DNA of 64,000 nucleotides, taken from the NCBI GenBank assembly GCA_019321725.1, contig CM033116.1, positions 4,398,642 to 4,462,641 on the forward strand, written 5' to 3'. The notes under the pieces are model-generated. The model saw only the letters and a program-made list of their open reading frames with translations, was not told the DNA's origin and made no database searches. The DNA comes from Paulownia fortunei (taxonomy: Eukaryota; Streptophyta; Magnoliopsida; Lamiales; Paulowniaceae). Both the position numbers and the translations under genes were made by a program. This document shows positions 23,230 through 36,677 of this stretch, piece after piece (position 1 is the first letter of the stretch; each line of letters starts with the position of its first letter).

Positions 23230-26200
23230 ACATTAACAATATGTCCGTACTATATCGTGTCCGTGTCTGTTTCCTCTTATTATAATGGTTTTAGTAGAAA
23301 CATATGTGCATGGACTCGCCCCGCGAGTGCTCAGCAGCAAAAAATTCTCTCGCCGTGTGATTGGTTTGGGTTGCAGGAGGCGTATATGGGGAGCGGTTTG
23401 CTGCGGAGCACTAGCTAGGTGGTGAGTGGATGGTTTTTATATTTAGTAGATGGTTTGCATTGTGTTATGTTTTTTGGAATAAAAAGATTATATTGAAGTT
23501 GTGAAGCTGATGAATTTTCTTCTATGTATTTTGGGTGTATGAGATCATCAAGGTAGGGTGTGGAAAGCCTTAACAATGGAAGAAAATTTGTCAGCTTCAA
23601 ATTCTTTTCTTGTAATCTTGTTTACTTATGTAGTGGCCTTTGTTTTGGTTTATGTATTATATAGTTGGGAGTCTCTTTTCCAATATTATTATGATCAAAA
23701 CCTTCTTTTATACATGCACAATTTTCATATATTTGACATGCATCTATATTATGAAATATAAGATGAAAAGATTGGATCTGACACGAAAATGGGTTATGAT
23801 CATATTACTAAAAGTCCAAGATATCAAACTTGAATTAGGCAAAAGTATATAATAGTATATGTGCAATGTATGTGAGTCAGCAATGTACAAGAGATGATAG
23901 ACATAATTAATTAAAGATTACACTCTAAATTAGTCAACAAGCACCCAAAAAAAATTTAATGATGATCAAGTTGAAATTGTCACAAGAAACTGTGGTTGTT
24001 TTTGTTTTCAATTGAGGGCTGATTATCCAGAGTTAAGTTGGAGTAGTTGTGAAAAAAGTTGGTCCAAGTTGGAGGCATCCCCAAATCACAGGCGGGCTGC
24101 TGCTTATCTTTACTTGAGAAACAACTTCTTTTAGTTGTGGAGTCTTTGCCACAAAGACTTCCATTCTGTAACTTCACACGCTCAGTGTGAACTAAATCTG
24201 TGAACTTTGAAATAATGAAGTTGAAGTAAACTTGATATTTCCGGGAACCCTTGTCAATGTGAGAAAATTTCCAAAAGGTGCTCTAACTTTCAGATTTTAT
24301 ATATTATACATTATATATACATGTGTGTGTTTATTTTATTTTATTTTGTTTTGTTTTTGGTGTTGTGATGTGTGTAGGAGATCATTTTATAGTCAACGGG
24401 TGGGTATTTTTCACCACTCAGGCCTCAATGCGCGCAGTGGTACTTGAATGAAATGGGATTGTTGCTCCTAATCCATTCAAGAATTTGTTTGCGTGAAAAT
24501 TAAAGAACTTGAAAAGATGCGCATACATGTACATTATGGGCGTTTCAATATTAAAAGAAATGATTTTTCTACGTTTTCCATTTATAGAGAATAAAGAAAA
24601 AAAATTGTAGTAAAAATTAGAGGAATATTAAAGAGAGAAAAAATCGTTAATTTGAAGAGGCACATTGCAATAGACAATTAGAACTTGGTAAGAAAAATAA
24701 ATACCAATAATCATAAGCAACATAATCTATCTTAAACTTTCACAGTGATCAGGGAAAATATTATTCTTGAGCCTCTCAATGATTCAATTATCTCCAGCTT
24801 TCCTCCTCTGCCCCACGCGTATGATACCTACAATTCAAATTAGGCAACCGAGAAAGAAAAGCAAAATATATATAGAATAATTAAATTTATGTACAATTTT
24901 CTTTTTAAGAAATAAGTACTATATATTTTCATAAACATTTCAACAGGGAAATTGATAATGATGCTCCAAAAATTTCTACAAGCATTCCACTATTAAGTAG
25001 TATATAAAGTATTTTGGCGCAGCAATAGTGTATTTTAGAGTGCCAATATCAACTAATTGAGTCAAGTATGCTGAAATAATTTTGGTAGATAGGAAGAGGA
25101 GATGAAATACTTTTAGAATAGAATATCGGAAAAAGCATTGGCAATTACCCCTTTCTAAAGAAGATTTAGAAAAATGCATATTATACCTTGAAATTTCAGG
25201 AATTTGAAGAAATTGCTATCCCAGCTAATGTTGCTCAATTCAAGATCATCTAATCAGATCAAGTTAATAGATTGGTCCTCAAAGTTCTAGCAGATCTGCA
25301 CCCAAAACACATATACATTAAGTTTGTTGAGGTCACTCGAACTAAAACCTTCCAAATCTAGTTTAGGAAACGATGAGAACTCAAATACAAACTAGTAAAG
25401 AAGTAATATGAAAAGTTAAGTTATTTTTTCCACTATAGGAACTTGGGTATTTATAGAGTATGAATCGTGTGTGGAGAACATGGCTTGGGACAAACACCCT
25501 CATCTGGAGGTACGATCTGTATATTTAACGTGGTGACATCAACGTTTGTGACGTTGTGTCGACTTGAATCATCAAACGAACCAGAACCTAATAATGCACA
25601 TATCATTAACCTATATTGTAAATAAAATTGTGTTTTAGGGACACAATAGGTCATTTGCACATGCATACATGATACGTCATCTGCTAAAACTAGATGCACC
25701 CTAATGGCATTTTTGGTACGAAGTATGTTTTTCCTAAAATAGTCATTTTCACTCGGTTTTCTTTACTGTATACAGCATATAATAGTGTGAATTTATATGA
25801 TGATGAAATTCAAGCTAGTATCATTCATTTCAAACGTAAATTTACTGCGCCTCCTCAACTGTATTCATGGCTTTTGAAAATGTATAATGGGCCTCCTCAC
25901 TTGTATTATGATACTCCACTAGATTGTATTTTGTCTGAGGTGATTTAATTACATCATTTAAACTCTGTTTTTGGTGTGGTATTTGTTTCTGTGGCTGCTG
26001 CACCTATAAGGTTCAACAATGAGCCAAGATGACATGCTTATTCTTCTGGTGATGAGGAGAGAATGGTAACAAGGAAGTACAAGGTTAAGGGCAAGACACC
26101 TTAAGCTGAGCAGTCTCCCAAGAACGCTGTAAATTTGCAAGTAGCTATGATCATATGAACTCTGTATCTGGTACTCTTGTGTTCTTTTATGTTTATCCTG

Positions 26201-27396
26201 TAACCAAGATATTTTGTTTCATGGTTGCACGCTGCAGGTCTCGGGTATGAACTGCTTATGCAGAGAATATAGTAATTGGTATACCTGCATCCATAACACA
26301 AGAAATGATGTGCCAATCAAATTACAAAACTGTAAAGATTCTGCTGTTGCTCGTAATTTATAGTAGTGTGTATTTCCGTTATTTTGCAGGAACAGGAAAT
26401 CACTGAGTATTTTGGTTCTTGCTAGTCATGACAGAACAGGAAATGGATTGCATATAAGTGCAGCAAGAGAACTTTTGGTTTTGGAGGGCAGAGGGTGGTT
26501 GGTTGCATTTCAGTGCCCATGTAGCATATTTCAGTTTAAGCATGAAAGAAACAATGATAAAACAAAGAAAGCAAGAGGGGAGATTTGGGATGATGCTACT
26601 GATATGCTCCAGTGAAGATATTAAGCTGGTGGATCAACAAACCAGAAATAGCAGCAATATTGTGATGAAGGCTCACTAGTACAACCAGAATGAACGAAAC
26701 ACTAACACGAGGAAGTAAAAATGACTTCTTTCTAATCCCACAACAGTACAATATCTTGCTACCATGTCATTATCGTTCATCATATGGCAATATTGTGCTA
26801 ATAAGATCGACTGGAATCATTGATTCTGGTGTTATCTTAGCAGGTTCATTGATATAATTCCTTTGTTATTGTTCCAATTGGCCAGTTCACACAACATATA
26901 ACCGATTAGGCATCTGATGAGAAATTTGTGGATAACAAATGAGAAGATAAAACACCCAACTAGTTGACATGCTTCATCTCTATGAAATCTAGGCAAGCAA
27001 CCAGATATATTGACTAAGCTTCTGTAAATTGTAAGCCAATCCTAAGAATATTCAGAACCTGCATTTTCATAATTACTATATTGAGTTCTGAGAGCAAGAA
27101 GCTTCTTTTTTCAAACTCATATTCACCAATTTCGCCTCACACACAACAAGAAGTTACACGGGTAGGGACTTGGGAGATAAGAGGACAGAATCCACTTGTA
27201 ATATATTTCTTTCAATTCAACTTTACAATTGAGTTACACCCGGACTATCTTGGACAGTACGGGGCTGATAACAAAATAGTCTTTCTTGAACTTCCAATCT
27301 TTCATCTTGGAACTGCAATATGAAAATCTAAACAAGTGTTAAACAAAACAATTCACCTATACCACTCAAGCTAATCGTATCAATCTGTAGAAAATT
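23230..27396. other. Intergenic region between the WIP and sialyltransferase-like genes
   Basis: The first few hundred bases are the WIP 3' UTR and flank. One possible terminal exon on the minus strand near 23978-24206 is listed separately. Open frames at 25451-25699, 25694-25948 and 26412-26679 have more normal codon composition than the surrounding AT-rich DNA but no domain I recognise. They may be decayed gene or transposon sequence, or noncoding 3' flank of the gene at 27397. Confidence 0.5.
23978..24206 (-). other. Candidate orphan terminal exon, unidentified
   Basis: On the minus strand a CACAG acceptor at about 24207 opens a frame of about 73 codons. It reads LVHTERVKLQNGSLCGKD early on and ends ENKNNHSFL followed by a stop at about 23980. 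The composition (polar, Ser/Asn/Lys-rich, with CDLGMPPTWTNFF) is more protein-like than nearby chance frames. I do not recognise the family and found no convincing upstream exon in the next kilobase, so it could be a gene fragment or chance. Confidence 0.25.
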
Positions 27397-28572
27397 TCAG
27401 TGATACATTACAATCGGAGGAAACTTGGACTTGTCTGAGATGAAGGGTACCATCTGTGGTCTTTCCATCACATCTTGATAAAAATCATACTCAGCCTCAT
27501 AATCATGTAGCGAGAGCTCAGCCTTCTGATTGGTATGGTAATGGTGCCTAGCCAATTTAGATTTCCCAAATCCGAAAACACTAACCTTCTCACAAACCCC
27601 CAAAGCAAGCATGATCGCCTGCATACCCGAAGAGTAGTGGAAATTGGCTCCCTCATGAGCTAAGCCCCATTCCCCAACATCCTTCCCTGTCACCTGCACG
27701 AATCGTTTCAACGAGTAATACTTCGCAATCCTAGCACACAACACATCAAACCGCGGATCTGTAACAATCAATGGGGATTTATAGGAAGAATTACACACCA
27801 AATAATCCAAGAAATGCACAGGCTGACAGATATACATAACCATAGACACATTCATCCCATAAGGGTGGCAAAAACAACCTTCCCTCCGTGCACAAAAGTG
27901 CAATATGTTACTATTAACAAAAGATATACTCGTTTTCGCCCCAACATCGCGCTCAAAACTCGTGATCCTCGCATTATTCAATCGAATCACAGCCTCATGA
28001 CTATCAATCAACTTTCCATAACCACTCTTCAATAAAATCCCACTATTTCCCACCACAGCACAAGTCTTGTATTTCCTCCTAGACCCCTTATCTCCATTGT
28101 ACTCATCAATCAAAACCTTAATCTCAGTCACCATATCCGACATTACATCAGAATGAAACCTCCGATTTCTCAACCAATCACTCAAATATCTCCTAAAACT
28201 TAACCAAAGACGATAAAACTCCGGTGAACGGAGCTGCAAAGGAATCCCTCTAGCTGACCTAAGCCTCACATCAATACGATACTTGCCTGACGACAAAAAC
28301 GATCTCTGTCGACCGCGGTTTCTGAAATTCCCTTCCAATAACTCTTCAATCTCTTGCTTCAACTGGGGCTCACCAATATCAATCGAAGCATATTTCAACA
28401 AGGTCGCGTTAAAGATTGGTTTTTGAGGGGTTTTAACGAGTGGGGTTTCATATTTCACCAGAAAAGATCCATTTTGATGAAGCACGACCCGGATAGTGAG
28501 AGTGGCTGCCACCAAAATCAACAGCAAAACGCTATACAGCGGGCGCAGAGTGCGCTTCATCGAGTGGTACAT
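27397..28572 (-). CDS. SIA2: Sialyltransferase-like protein, GT29 family (plant SIA/MGP2 type)
   Basis: This single-exon frame of 391 residues encodes a Golgi type II membrane protein with a short cytosolic tail and a membrane anchor at about 11-31. The sialylmotif L region is at 171-220 ([20 protein letters not shown], then [10 protein letters not shown] and GAKTS). The motif S region is at about 305-336 ([17 protein letters not shown], then VFGFG). A HYHT block is at 344-347, and [10 protein letters not shown] (356-365) fits motif VS. Plants have little or no sialic acid; by family knowledge these enzymes are Golgi transferases of uncertain acceptor, needed for pollen germination and tube growth. 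Met1 is the first ATG of the frame, but the in-frame Met5 (28560), which starts MKRTLRPL, matches how I recall homologues starting and may be the real start. The SIA2 symbol is provisional against its paralogue SIA1. Confidence 0.9.
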   Translation of the reverse strand: MYHSMKRTLRPLYSVLLLILVAATLTIRVVLHQNGSFLVKYETPLVKTPQKPIFNATLLKYASIDIGEPQLKQEIEELLEGNFRNRGRQRSFLSSGKYRIDVRLRSARGIPLQLRSPEFYRLWLSFRRYLSDWLRNRRFHSDVMSDMVTEIKVLIDEYNGDKGSRRKYKTCAVVGNSGILLKSGYGKLIDSHEAVIRLNNARITSFERDVGAKTSISFVNSNILHFCARREGCFCHPYGMNVSMVMYICQPVHFLDYLVCNSSYKSPLIVTDPRFDVLCARIAKYYSLKRFVQVTGKDVGEWGLAHEGANFHYSSGMQAIMLALGVCEKVSVFGFGKSKLARHHYHTNQKAELSLHDYEAEYDFYQDVMERPQMVPFISDKSKFPPIVMYH

Positions 28573-31500
28573 TTATAGGTAGTTGAGAAATTACAGAGAG
28601 ATCTCAAGCTCCTCCTTTGATTAGTGTATGCTAAAGTCTGCGGCAAATTATGCGCAAGAATTTTGAGGAAACAAGAAGGGTTCTGTTCTGATTCATGGTC
28701 AACAAGAACAGGAAGGAGAAAAACACAAACGGTTTGGACATGAGCTGTAAATTTCAAGTTCTTGAGCAATATCAAATGTAGGATCTGCTGCAAATATATG
28801 CAAAATATAGTAGTATAATGGTAGAGTAAGAAGGATCTGAGAGATAAAAGGAATCAGAAAGAGTGGAGAGTGGGAAAAGCCCGGAACTTAGAAAGTACTC
28901 AAGAGTCTAATTCTTAATTAATGAAGTTTTGATCAAAGGTTGATTATATTTGTTGGTTTTGCTTTGTGATTTTGAGTTTACATCTGCGTGCGTGGTTGAA
29001 CTATGCTAGAAGCCTTCTACCACCATTAAGATAGGTGTAGGGCATTGATGAAAAGTAGGCTGATTATGCAGGTCATGCAGGTGTTATGATGGGGAATTAA
29101 TATAATAACAGTCCATATTTGGTGGGATAAACGTGTAATTTTATAACGAATTGGTGCAATAATTTCAGATCGCAGCGTTAATCATTCATTCTTATAATCC
29201 AAAGATCAACATTGAATTAAGAGATTACCACTATGTTAGCATGACAGAAATTTATTTATTTATTTATTTTTCAGCATAGCTCCAATTTTTTTTTTTTTTT
29301 ATATGTAAAAGATTTTTTATTAAAAAAAATATTGATTAATCCTCTTCGAACTTATATTTTTTTAAAAAAAATATTAACTGATTTCCAATTATTTTTTATA
29401 TGATTGGAATTCATGATTAATTAAATTATAAGTATAAAATATTTAGCAATAAAATACTGATGATGTACAATAAGTTTTTCAAACAATAGCAACGTATTAG
29501 ACAGATTATGAGGACGAACTCCTAGTTTGAAACAATAATTCAATTTAAGTACTTAACAATAACAAAAGATTTCTATGGTAGAGCTCAAAGAAAAAGTTGT
29601 TTCACTTCTCTCCTATTCGAACTTCAGAAATTGAAATGGGAAATTGCAAGTTGCCATGTTCTTTCTGGGTTGCTGCCATTAATTTTTATAGGGATGGCTA
29701 TTTCTTTATTGTTGCCTTAAAATTTGCCCCTTATTATTATTTTTGAAAGGCCCCTTCTTTCTATGTACATGTTTCTTGTATTTTTTTTAATAAGAAAAAT
29801 ATTAAGTCAAATAAAAATTCGATGCAGTTGCCTAAATTAAAAGAACCTAATTGACAGGGAATATTTTGTTCATTATAACTCGATAATAAATTAAGATTTA
29901 TTACCCAATCCCAATATTATGAGCCGCTACCACAGTTCATAATACATTTTTTAATAAAAAATAATTTTACGTTCGAACTGAAAAGTTCATAGTAAATACA
30001 AGTTATCTTGATCCCTAGACTACCATGCTTGTGGTAATATTTCTTGTATTTAATGTTATGCTTTTTGGACAAATATTAATAGACGCATCATTTTATTTAA
30101 GAAAAATGTGATTTTAATTACAGTTAAAACAGACAAAGTGTGTGAACGTATTTGAAACCATGCGTGCACGTCCTAATTTCATTCTGGGGACTAAAATTGC
30201 TACGAGGTAATTTTTTATTGGCAATTGTTAAATTATCAATAAAATAACTTATTTAGACGACATACGTAAGAGAAAACAAAGTTTTGTGATATTTTTATGA
30301 ACTCATAGGTGTTTGAATTATTGGTGAATCAAATAATTTTAAGCCACAATTTATTAGTCTAATTAAACTCAAATTACAACTCTAATTACTTAGGTTGGGC
30401 TCCCAATCAAATTATGCCATGTAGAGCGGTCAAGCATTTGGTTTCAGGAATTTTCGACCTAGGATCATGACAAGCATTAATAATTAATTAACAATTGATT
30501 AATCAACAAATAGCTTGGAACTCTTGTAATCACAACCAAGAAGTAGGATTGAAAAAACTTATTATTGGATCCTTAAAAGTTTATTTGAGATATTAATTAA
30601 GCATATTTTTTTCGTTCGATAAGATTTGAAAGTAGATTCAAATTTTAGTTCGATTAGTTAAAAAAAAAAATATGTATAAAAATATTAAACTACTCGATTT
30701 CAATTCATGTTCGACTCGATTAATAATCAAATTAAATTAAAATATAATTTTAAAATTTAATAAAAATTTAAATAAATTTGAATAATAATGTATTCGATTC
30801 GACTCAACTCGTATACGACGTTATTGTATCAAACTAATATACTTTTTTTAATAAAAATCTAATAGTTATTAACTAAATATAATGGTGATAGATATATAAC
30901 GCAAATTGATTGCTTTTCAAAATACTATTAATGAACGGTTTATTTAGTGGTGAGGTAGACAAGTAAAACCTTCCCCTAGGCCATAGACCTAGATTGCATT
31001 ACGGGACATGGGCCGGTCAATATGGGAAAACCTTATCTGCCTTTTCGTCATTCTTGATTATGATCATTATAGTTTTAAATAATTACTCATTCCTTTATCA
31101 AATCTTTTCATTGTTATAAAATAAATATATATAATTTGATTTTTGAAAAAAAAAAAGATCGATGCATTCCAAAGTAGAATATTTAGTAAATTTGTAAAAT
31201 TCTCTTGGAATTAATATTAAAAGATTCTATAAATATTTAAAGACATCTTTTAAAGTATATATATATAGAGAGAGGAAAAAAATACCAAATCATAATTTCA
31301 TGTATCCCTCTTAGTATGTTTTCTCTTATTTTCTCTTTTTTATCTTAAAACTTATTGGAGCCCAGTCTTGCTAATATTTTTTTTCTTTTTCTTATTAATA
31401 TAGTGCAGAAGACTAAAACATTTGTTTTTAATATTAAATCTTTTTTTTTTGGAAAAATAAAAATTAAATTTCCTTGCAAATTCAGAAAATTAGAGAAGAA

Positions 31501-33390
31501 AATATATATAACCACATATCAATAAAAAATAAAAGCAAAGTAATGCACAAAAAAATTTAATTATTGTGGGTGCATTGGGCAGGGTAGCATGACTTTGGAT
31601 GTTGTTTGTTTCCAAAAGCAGCAGGAATCTAATTATTATAAGATGATACTTTAATCTCTTTTCGTGCAAATCAATGTGGGCATTATTTGGTGTAGGGTCC
31701 GAGGACAGTGTTGTTTTTGTTTCATTTGACTTCGAATGAAAAATTAAAATCGCAATCATTTATTCAAATAAAAAAACAAAACAAAAATCTTAGCATTTTT
31801 TTGGGTTAATTATGAATTTTACTTGAATGATTCTTTTCAAATTGGAACAGGCATCACCATCTTAAAACATTACGAATAGATGGTACATTTTATGTTATAT
31901 TAGATATACACATCAATATATAAGTGTTTGTTTATATGTGTAATATTTATTCTATCATGATTGGAGTTATTTTCAGCATTTTGAAGAATTTTTTTTTGAA
32001 AATATATATTTTAGATAGTAGAATTGAGAAACGTGTATAGAAAATGTAAATATATTTAAATGAGTTGACGAGAAATAACGATGTGATATATTTTATTCTA
32101 AAAAATATTGAAAATATGTTTTGTTTTATTTTTTGGGAGATATTTTTTAGTATAGATATATTGTTAAAATTATTTTATTGTGTAGAGGTGATATAGCAAG
32201 GTATTTGATGAGATGATTAAGTCAATAATTAGAAAGTATTTTCGGAAAATAAAAATTTTATTCTTCCCCAATGTTATTTGATAAGAAAACGAAAATGGTT
32301 TGATAAAATAACACCAAACATAGTATGTGTTTTTGAAAAAATTAGTAATTTTACAAAAAAGTTTATAGAACAACAAAAAAATAATTTGGCAACATTTCAA
32401 TATTCCCGTTATTTGTGGATTCCAACCCATTTTTTATTTTTTATTTTTTATTTTTTATTTTTGTTTTGGTCCAACCTATTTAATTTTTATAGGATCTATT
32501 TGTTTGATATTTTAGTTGAAATTGATAATTCCCAAGAACCATGAAAGTCGAGTCAAATTACTAGCATTGACAAGATGAGATTTGAGCACACCATGCCTTG
32601 GTAAACAACAAGATTAGAGATGATAATTAAAGAAATTTGTTAAAATTTGAGATGTGTTCCTCAAGATTTGAAAGGACTTAAAATTTCGGATATAAATTCA
32701 GAGGATTAAATTTATTAGATTTATTTTATAATTTTAAAAAATTAAAAATATATTTTTTAAAATTTGTACCACTAAATCTTTTTAAAAATATATTTTTTAT
32801 AAAAAATAACATCTTATATTAATTTTAAAATAAAAATAATATAAATAGGACTGTTTGAGACTTGACAAATTTGAAAACAAAAATCAAGATATATCCCAAA
32901 CCCATTTATAATTTAAAAAAAAAAACTCGTGTCCAAATCGGATTCAAATTTAAATATGTTCCCTTGTCATCTTTAAATAAGATATAATGACAATTTATCG
33001 CAACGTGTCAGATTTTTTTTTTTATTTTATGATTATTTTTTTTGGAAAACATGTAAATTAAAACTATATTTTCATTAGTGAGCTGAAAATTTAAATAATT
33101 AAATTGATCGATTGATCTTATATTTTAATTTGAGGATTATATATTATTTATTTTTAAATATAAAATAACGAATATCTTCTGAAAATCAATATACTTTTTA
33201 TAAAGTACTACGATAGACTTTAAAAATAAAGTTGAAAATTGGGACGCATACTTAGAAAATATGATTAATTTTTAAAAATATTTCGAAAAATAAGCAAAAC
33301 AATTAACAGTTATGGGAAAATGAAACTCCAAATATAGAGCATACTATTGCAATTCACATTAATTGAACTGAATCATAGATAATATCAGCA
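28573..33390. other. Promoter of the sialyltransferase-like gene and AT-rich intergenic DNA
   Basis: The 300-400 bp next to 28573 should contain the 5' UTR and promoter of the minus-strand gene. Beyond it no gene is supported. There is a short (TTTA)n run near 29249-29268 and a heptamer repeat ATTTTTT at about 32430-32460. Open frames at 31490-31759 and 32170-32544 are low-complexity. Confidence 0.55.
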
Positions 33391-33393
33391 TAT

Positions 33394-33394
33394 A

Positions 33395-33453
<59 letters not shown>
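33394..33453. repeat. Compound (TA)n(GA)n microsatellite
   Basis: About twelve TA units (33394-33417) are followed directly by about eighteen GA units (33418-33453), all uninterrupted. It should be highly polymorphic. Confidence 0.95.
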
Positions 33454-33457
<4 letters not shown>

Positions 33458-33878
33458 TCCCATTATCTCTCCCCTCCCACTTTCTTTTCATCATAACAAA
33501 AGGACCCCATAATCAATGTTGCCATTTTTTTATTTTTTTTTATGAGCTACAATACTAAAGTGCAGTCAACTTCAAGATAAAGCCCATCATTTTGAAGGAT
33601 CATGCGCACCCATTGCTACATTTCGAAATTCTAGTTTGGATCAGTTTAATCGACTCAAGGTTAATTATATGATGTATAAATTATACTTTGTTATATATTT
33701 AAGAAAAGCAAACAATTATATTATAAAACAATAACATTTGTCACATAATTAATTTAGATTTGTCCAAATTTAATTTTGACAAAAAATTTCTACTATATTC
33801 TCTTGTCTGTAGTCAACATTTCCAGATAGGCTAATGCAATGATAATTACGCATTCGGTCAAATCTCATGCAGTGGGCT

Positions 33879-35893
33879 GTAGGGGGGTGTACGCGGTCAG
33901 GTTGGGACGATTTTATGGAAAGTTTTCAATCCGAAAAACTAACAACAATTACATAGTTATCTTTACAAATTAAATAGTTCAGGTTGTTTAGGTTCCATTT
34001 ATTTAGTGATCGAGTTGGTGGATTAGAAATTTTTAGATTATGTATCCACGCAACTCAATTTATTTATTATTGCAACTTAAAACTAACGAGAAGTAACAAT
34101 AAAGTATTTTTTTTATAATTGTAATGCAAATAAATAGTCTTAAGTATTTTGGTTGCATTTATTGACAAAATCAAAATAAGAAAAAATAAGCATATATGGT
34201 ATGGTGCAATTTTGGAAAGCGTTGTACTTCTATATTGTGACATGGAAAATTTGTTATTTGATTATGATGGGCCAATAATTCATTTGATGAGATAGGACTT
34301 AACTACACAAGATCTATCAAAATAATTCAAAAAATCCAATAAGATATTTTACTCTAATGGGCCTTATGAGTCCACGAAATTCACACACATCCCTCAACAC
34401 CCAAGCCCAACAAAATAAGGCCTAAATTACGTATAACTTAAGGTTTGACGAGCTTGAGTCCATCAAGAGACACTATAAATACCCATTTCATTTATTTGAC
34501 CAGGATAAGGAATTCATTTTTGGTGAGAATACATTGTCAAACCTCCATTTCTTGAATTCTCTTTTTAGTTTTAATTTGGGCGTTTTCGTTGGGCAACTTC
34601 TGATACTTTTAATACTTGTTTGTGATGTAGACAATATCCCACACAATAATTCATCTATATAGGAGCACGATCCATCGCAGTGATTCCACATCAGATTGGT
34701 AACCTGCCTAATTGAATTTAACATGTTTCCTTATAGATTTGAGAGCTTAATATGGAAGAGTACATGTGCATAGGGTATTTATCTCACCATATATTTACAT
34801 ATAATCATATACAACATACATATAGGTGTATACAAAATATGTTATGAGATGCACGCAATGCACATCACTGAATAAAGCAACACGAAAGAATCCAACATGA
34901 AATGGGGTTGATCTTGAGCAAATCTTACCATATCAAGAAGATATGTAATGCAAGAATATTTTGAGTCTCCAAGGCAAATCATTTATGAGATTCATGTATG
35001 CCAAGGAGTTGAGGTTTACATTGCAAATCATATTGTAATAGAGGAGGTGAGTCTTTAGAGAAGACGATATGTCATTTGAAGGAATTTCAACATTTAAGGG
35101 TTTCAACAGAGGATCTCAACAACATTGAAGGAATTTTAAGAATTCAAGCGAATGGATATCGCTAAACAAGTTCAATTATTGAGAGCAATACAAGAATAGC
35201 GACAATCAAAAGTGAATTGTATATTCTCTGGGCATGGCCATATGGAGTAGGTGATTACCAAACCATATAAAAATTGATGGTGTTAATTTTTACTTTTCAT
35301 CGGCATGCTATAACCTACGTTACAATACCAACTGTAATTAATCAAAAACTGATAACAATTAGGACATCAAATTCTAACATTAAGAAATAACTTATGTTAC
35401 AACACTAACTGATAAGAATTAAGACATCAAATTCTAACATTAAGAAAAAAGAATAGAATAAAAGAAGAGCGAGAGCCACAAATTAGCAAGTGACATTTAC
35501 TAAAATAAAAACTAAGTCAATGTATAGTTTAAGAGATAGAGATACTACACTCCGCTGATGTACATTGGTGTACATCCCAATATATATTTTATGAACACTC
35601 TTATGTATATGTGTACGAGTGTGTATAAATATATGGCGAGATATTAATCCAGTGCACACTACCGAATGTAGCATTTGCAATACTTCTCAAATGACTATTG
35701 AAATTATAAGTCATTTATCCGGTTGTAGGTGAGGTAGGTTTGAACTATTGAACCTACTACTCAACTTAAATATGACAGGTTTTTATAATATAAAATTATC
35801 ACTATAAGTAAAAAAACTCAAAATCAATGGATTTTGATTGAATCGCTGGATTTGAAATGATGAATTAAATAGAGCGGGTTTATGTACACCCCT
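33879..35893. mobile_element. Probable nonautonomous hAT-like DNA transposon, about 2.0 kb
   Basis: The left end reads TAGGGGGGTGTAC (from 33880) and the right end reads GTACACCCCT (to 35893), an imperfect terminal inverted repeat of the plant hAT kind. The flanking 8-mers are AGTGGGCT (33871-33878) and AGTGGGTC (35894-35901). They agree at six of eight positions, as expected for a decayed hAT target duplication. No transposase is present. A segment near 34290-34740, with a TATAAATA box and many GGCC/GCCC motifs, looks like an LTR nested inside, and a 60-bp tandem duplication lies near the right end. Confidence 0.5.
35348..35447. repeat. Short tandem duplication, period 60 bp
   Basis: ACTGATAACAATTAGGACAT at 35348 recurs as ACTGATAAGAATTAAGACAT at 35408. 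Both are followed by CAAATTCTAACATTAAGAAA. Confidence 0.85.
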
Positions 35894-36471
35894 AGTGGGT
35901 CTCAGACCTCTATGTTATTTTCCCACAAGAAAATTAGTGATCACATTTTATACATTCTTGATAGTTGTATTTTATATTTCCGCCATATCAAATCATGACC
36001 CTTGATTCAATAATTTTTGTGATACAAGTTGAAAAAGTTAATATTTTATATTTTTTTAAACTACTGAATGTAAAAGGAGTGATAGAGAATTTGTGATGTC
36101 GCATCGGTTTTTTTAGTTAGAGTGTAGTTTTAAAATAAAATTCTACTCTAAAAAATAGAATCTGATTTTGGAAAGTTTAAAAGAAAAAAAAGAAAAAAAA
36201 CGACCCTAGTGCTAGAGATCGAATGGTGGAAACTGTGGTGACCTACTTAATAGTTCATACAAATAAATCTTACACAGACCCATTTTCTTTTTTTCTATGG
36301 TAGAGCACAAGATTTATGGATAACTTCCACAGAATGTGTGCACTGTGATAATTTTATGAAAGATAAGTAGCATTTCGAGAAAGTATAAATGCAGTTTTTA
36401 TGTGACAACCAAAAGATATTTGGGTTCAGGCTAGTTTGGATTGTTGGATTCAGTATTCATGAGTTGTCCAA

Positions 36472-36673
36472 TCAGTACTCGAATTAATTGATAAGTTAAT
36501 TGATGAAAGTAATTGATAAGTTAATTGATGAAAGTACCCTTAAATTTTAATTTGATTCACCGACATTTCCAATCAGTCCTCGAATTAATTGATAAGTTAA
36601 TTGATGAAAGTAATTGATAAGTTAATTGATGAAAGTACCCTTAAATTTTAATTTGATTCACCGACATTGCCCT
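36472..36673. repeat. Two-copy tandem duplication, 101-bp unit, with a nested 25-bp duplication
   Basis: The unit starting TCAGTACTCGAATTAATTG at 36472 repeats at 36573 with one visible base change (TCAGTCCTCG). Inside each unit AATTGATAAGTTAATTGATG occurs twice in tandem with a 25-bp period. The nested duplication therefore came first and the 101-bp unit was then copied. Confidence 0.92.
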
Positions 36674-36677
36674 CGTA

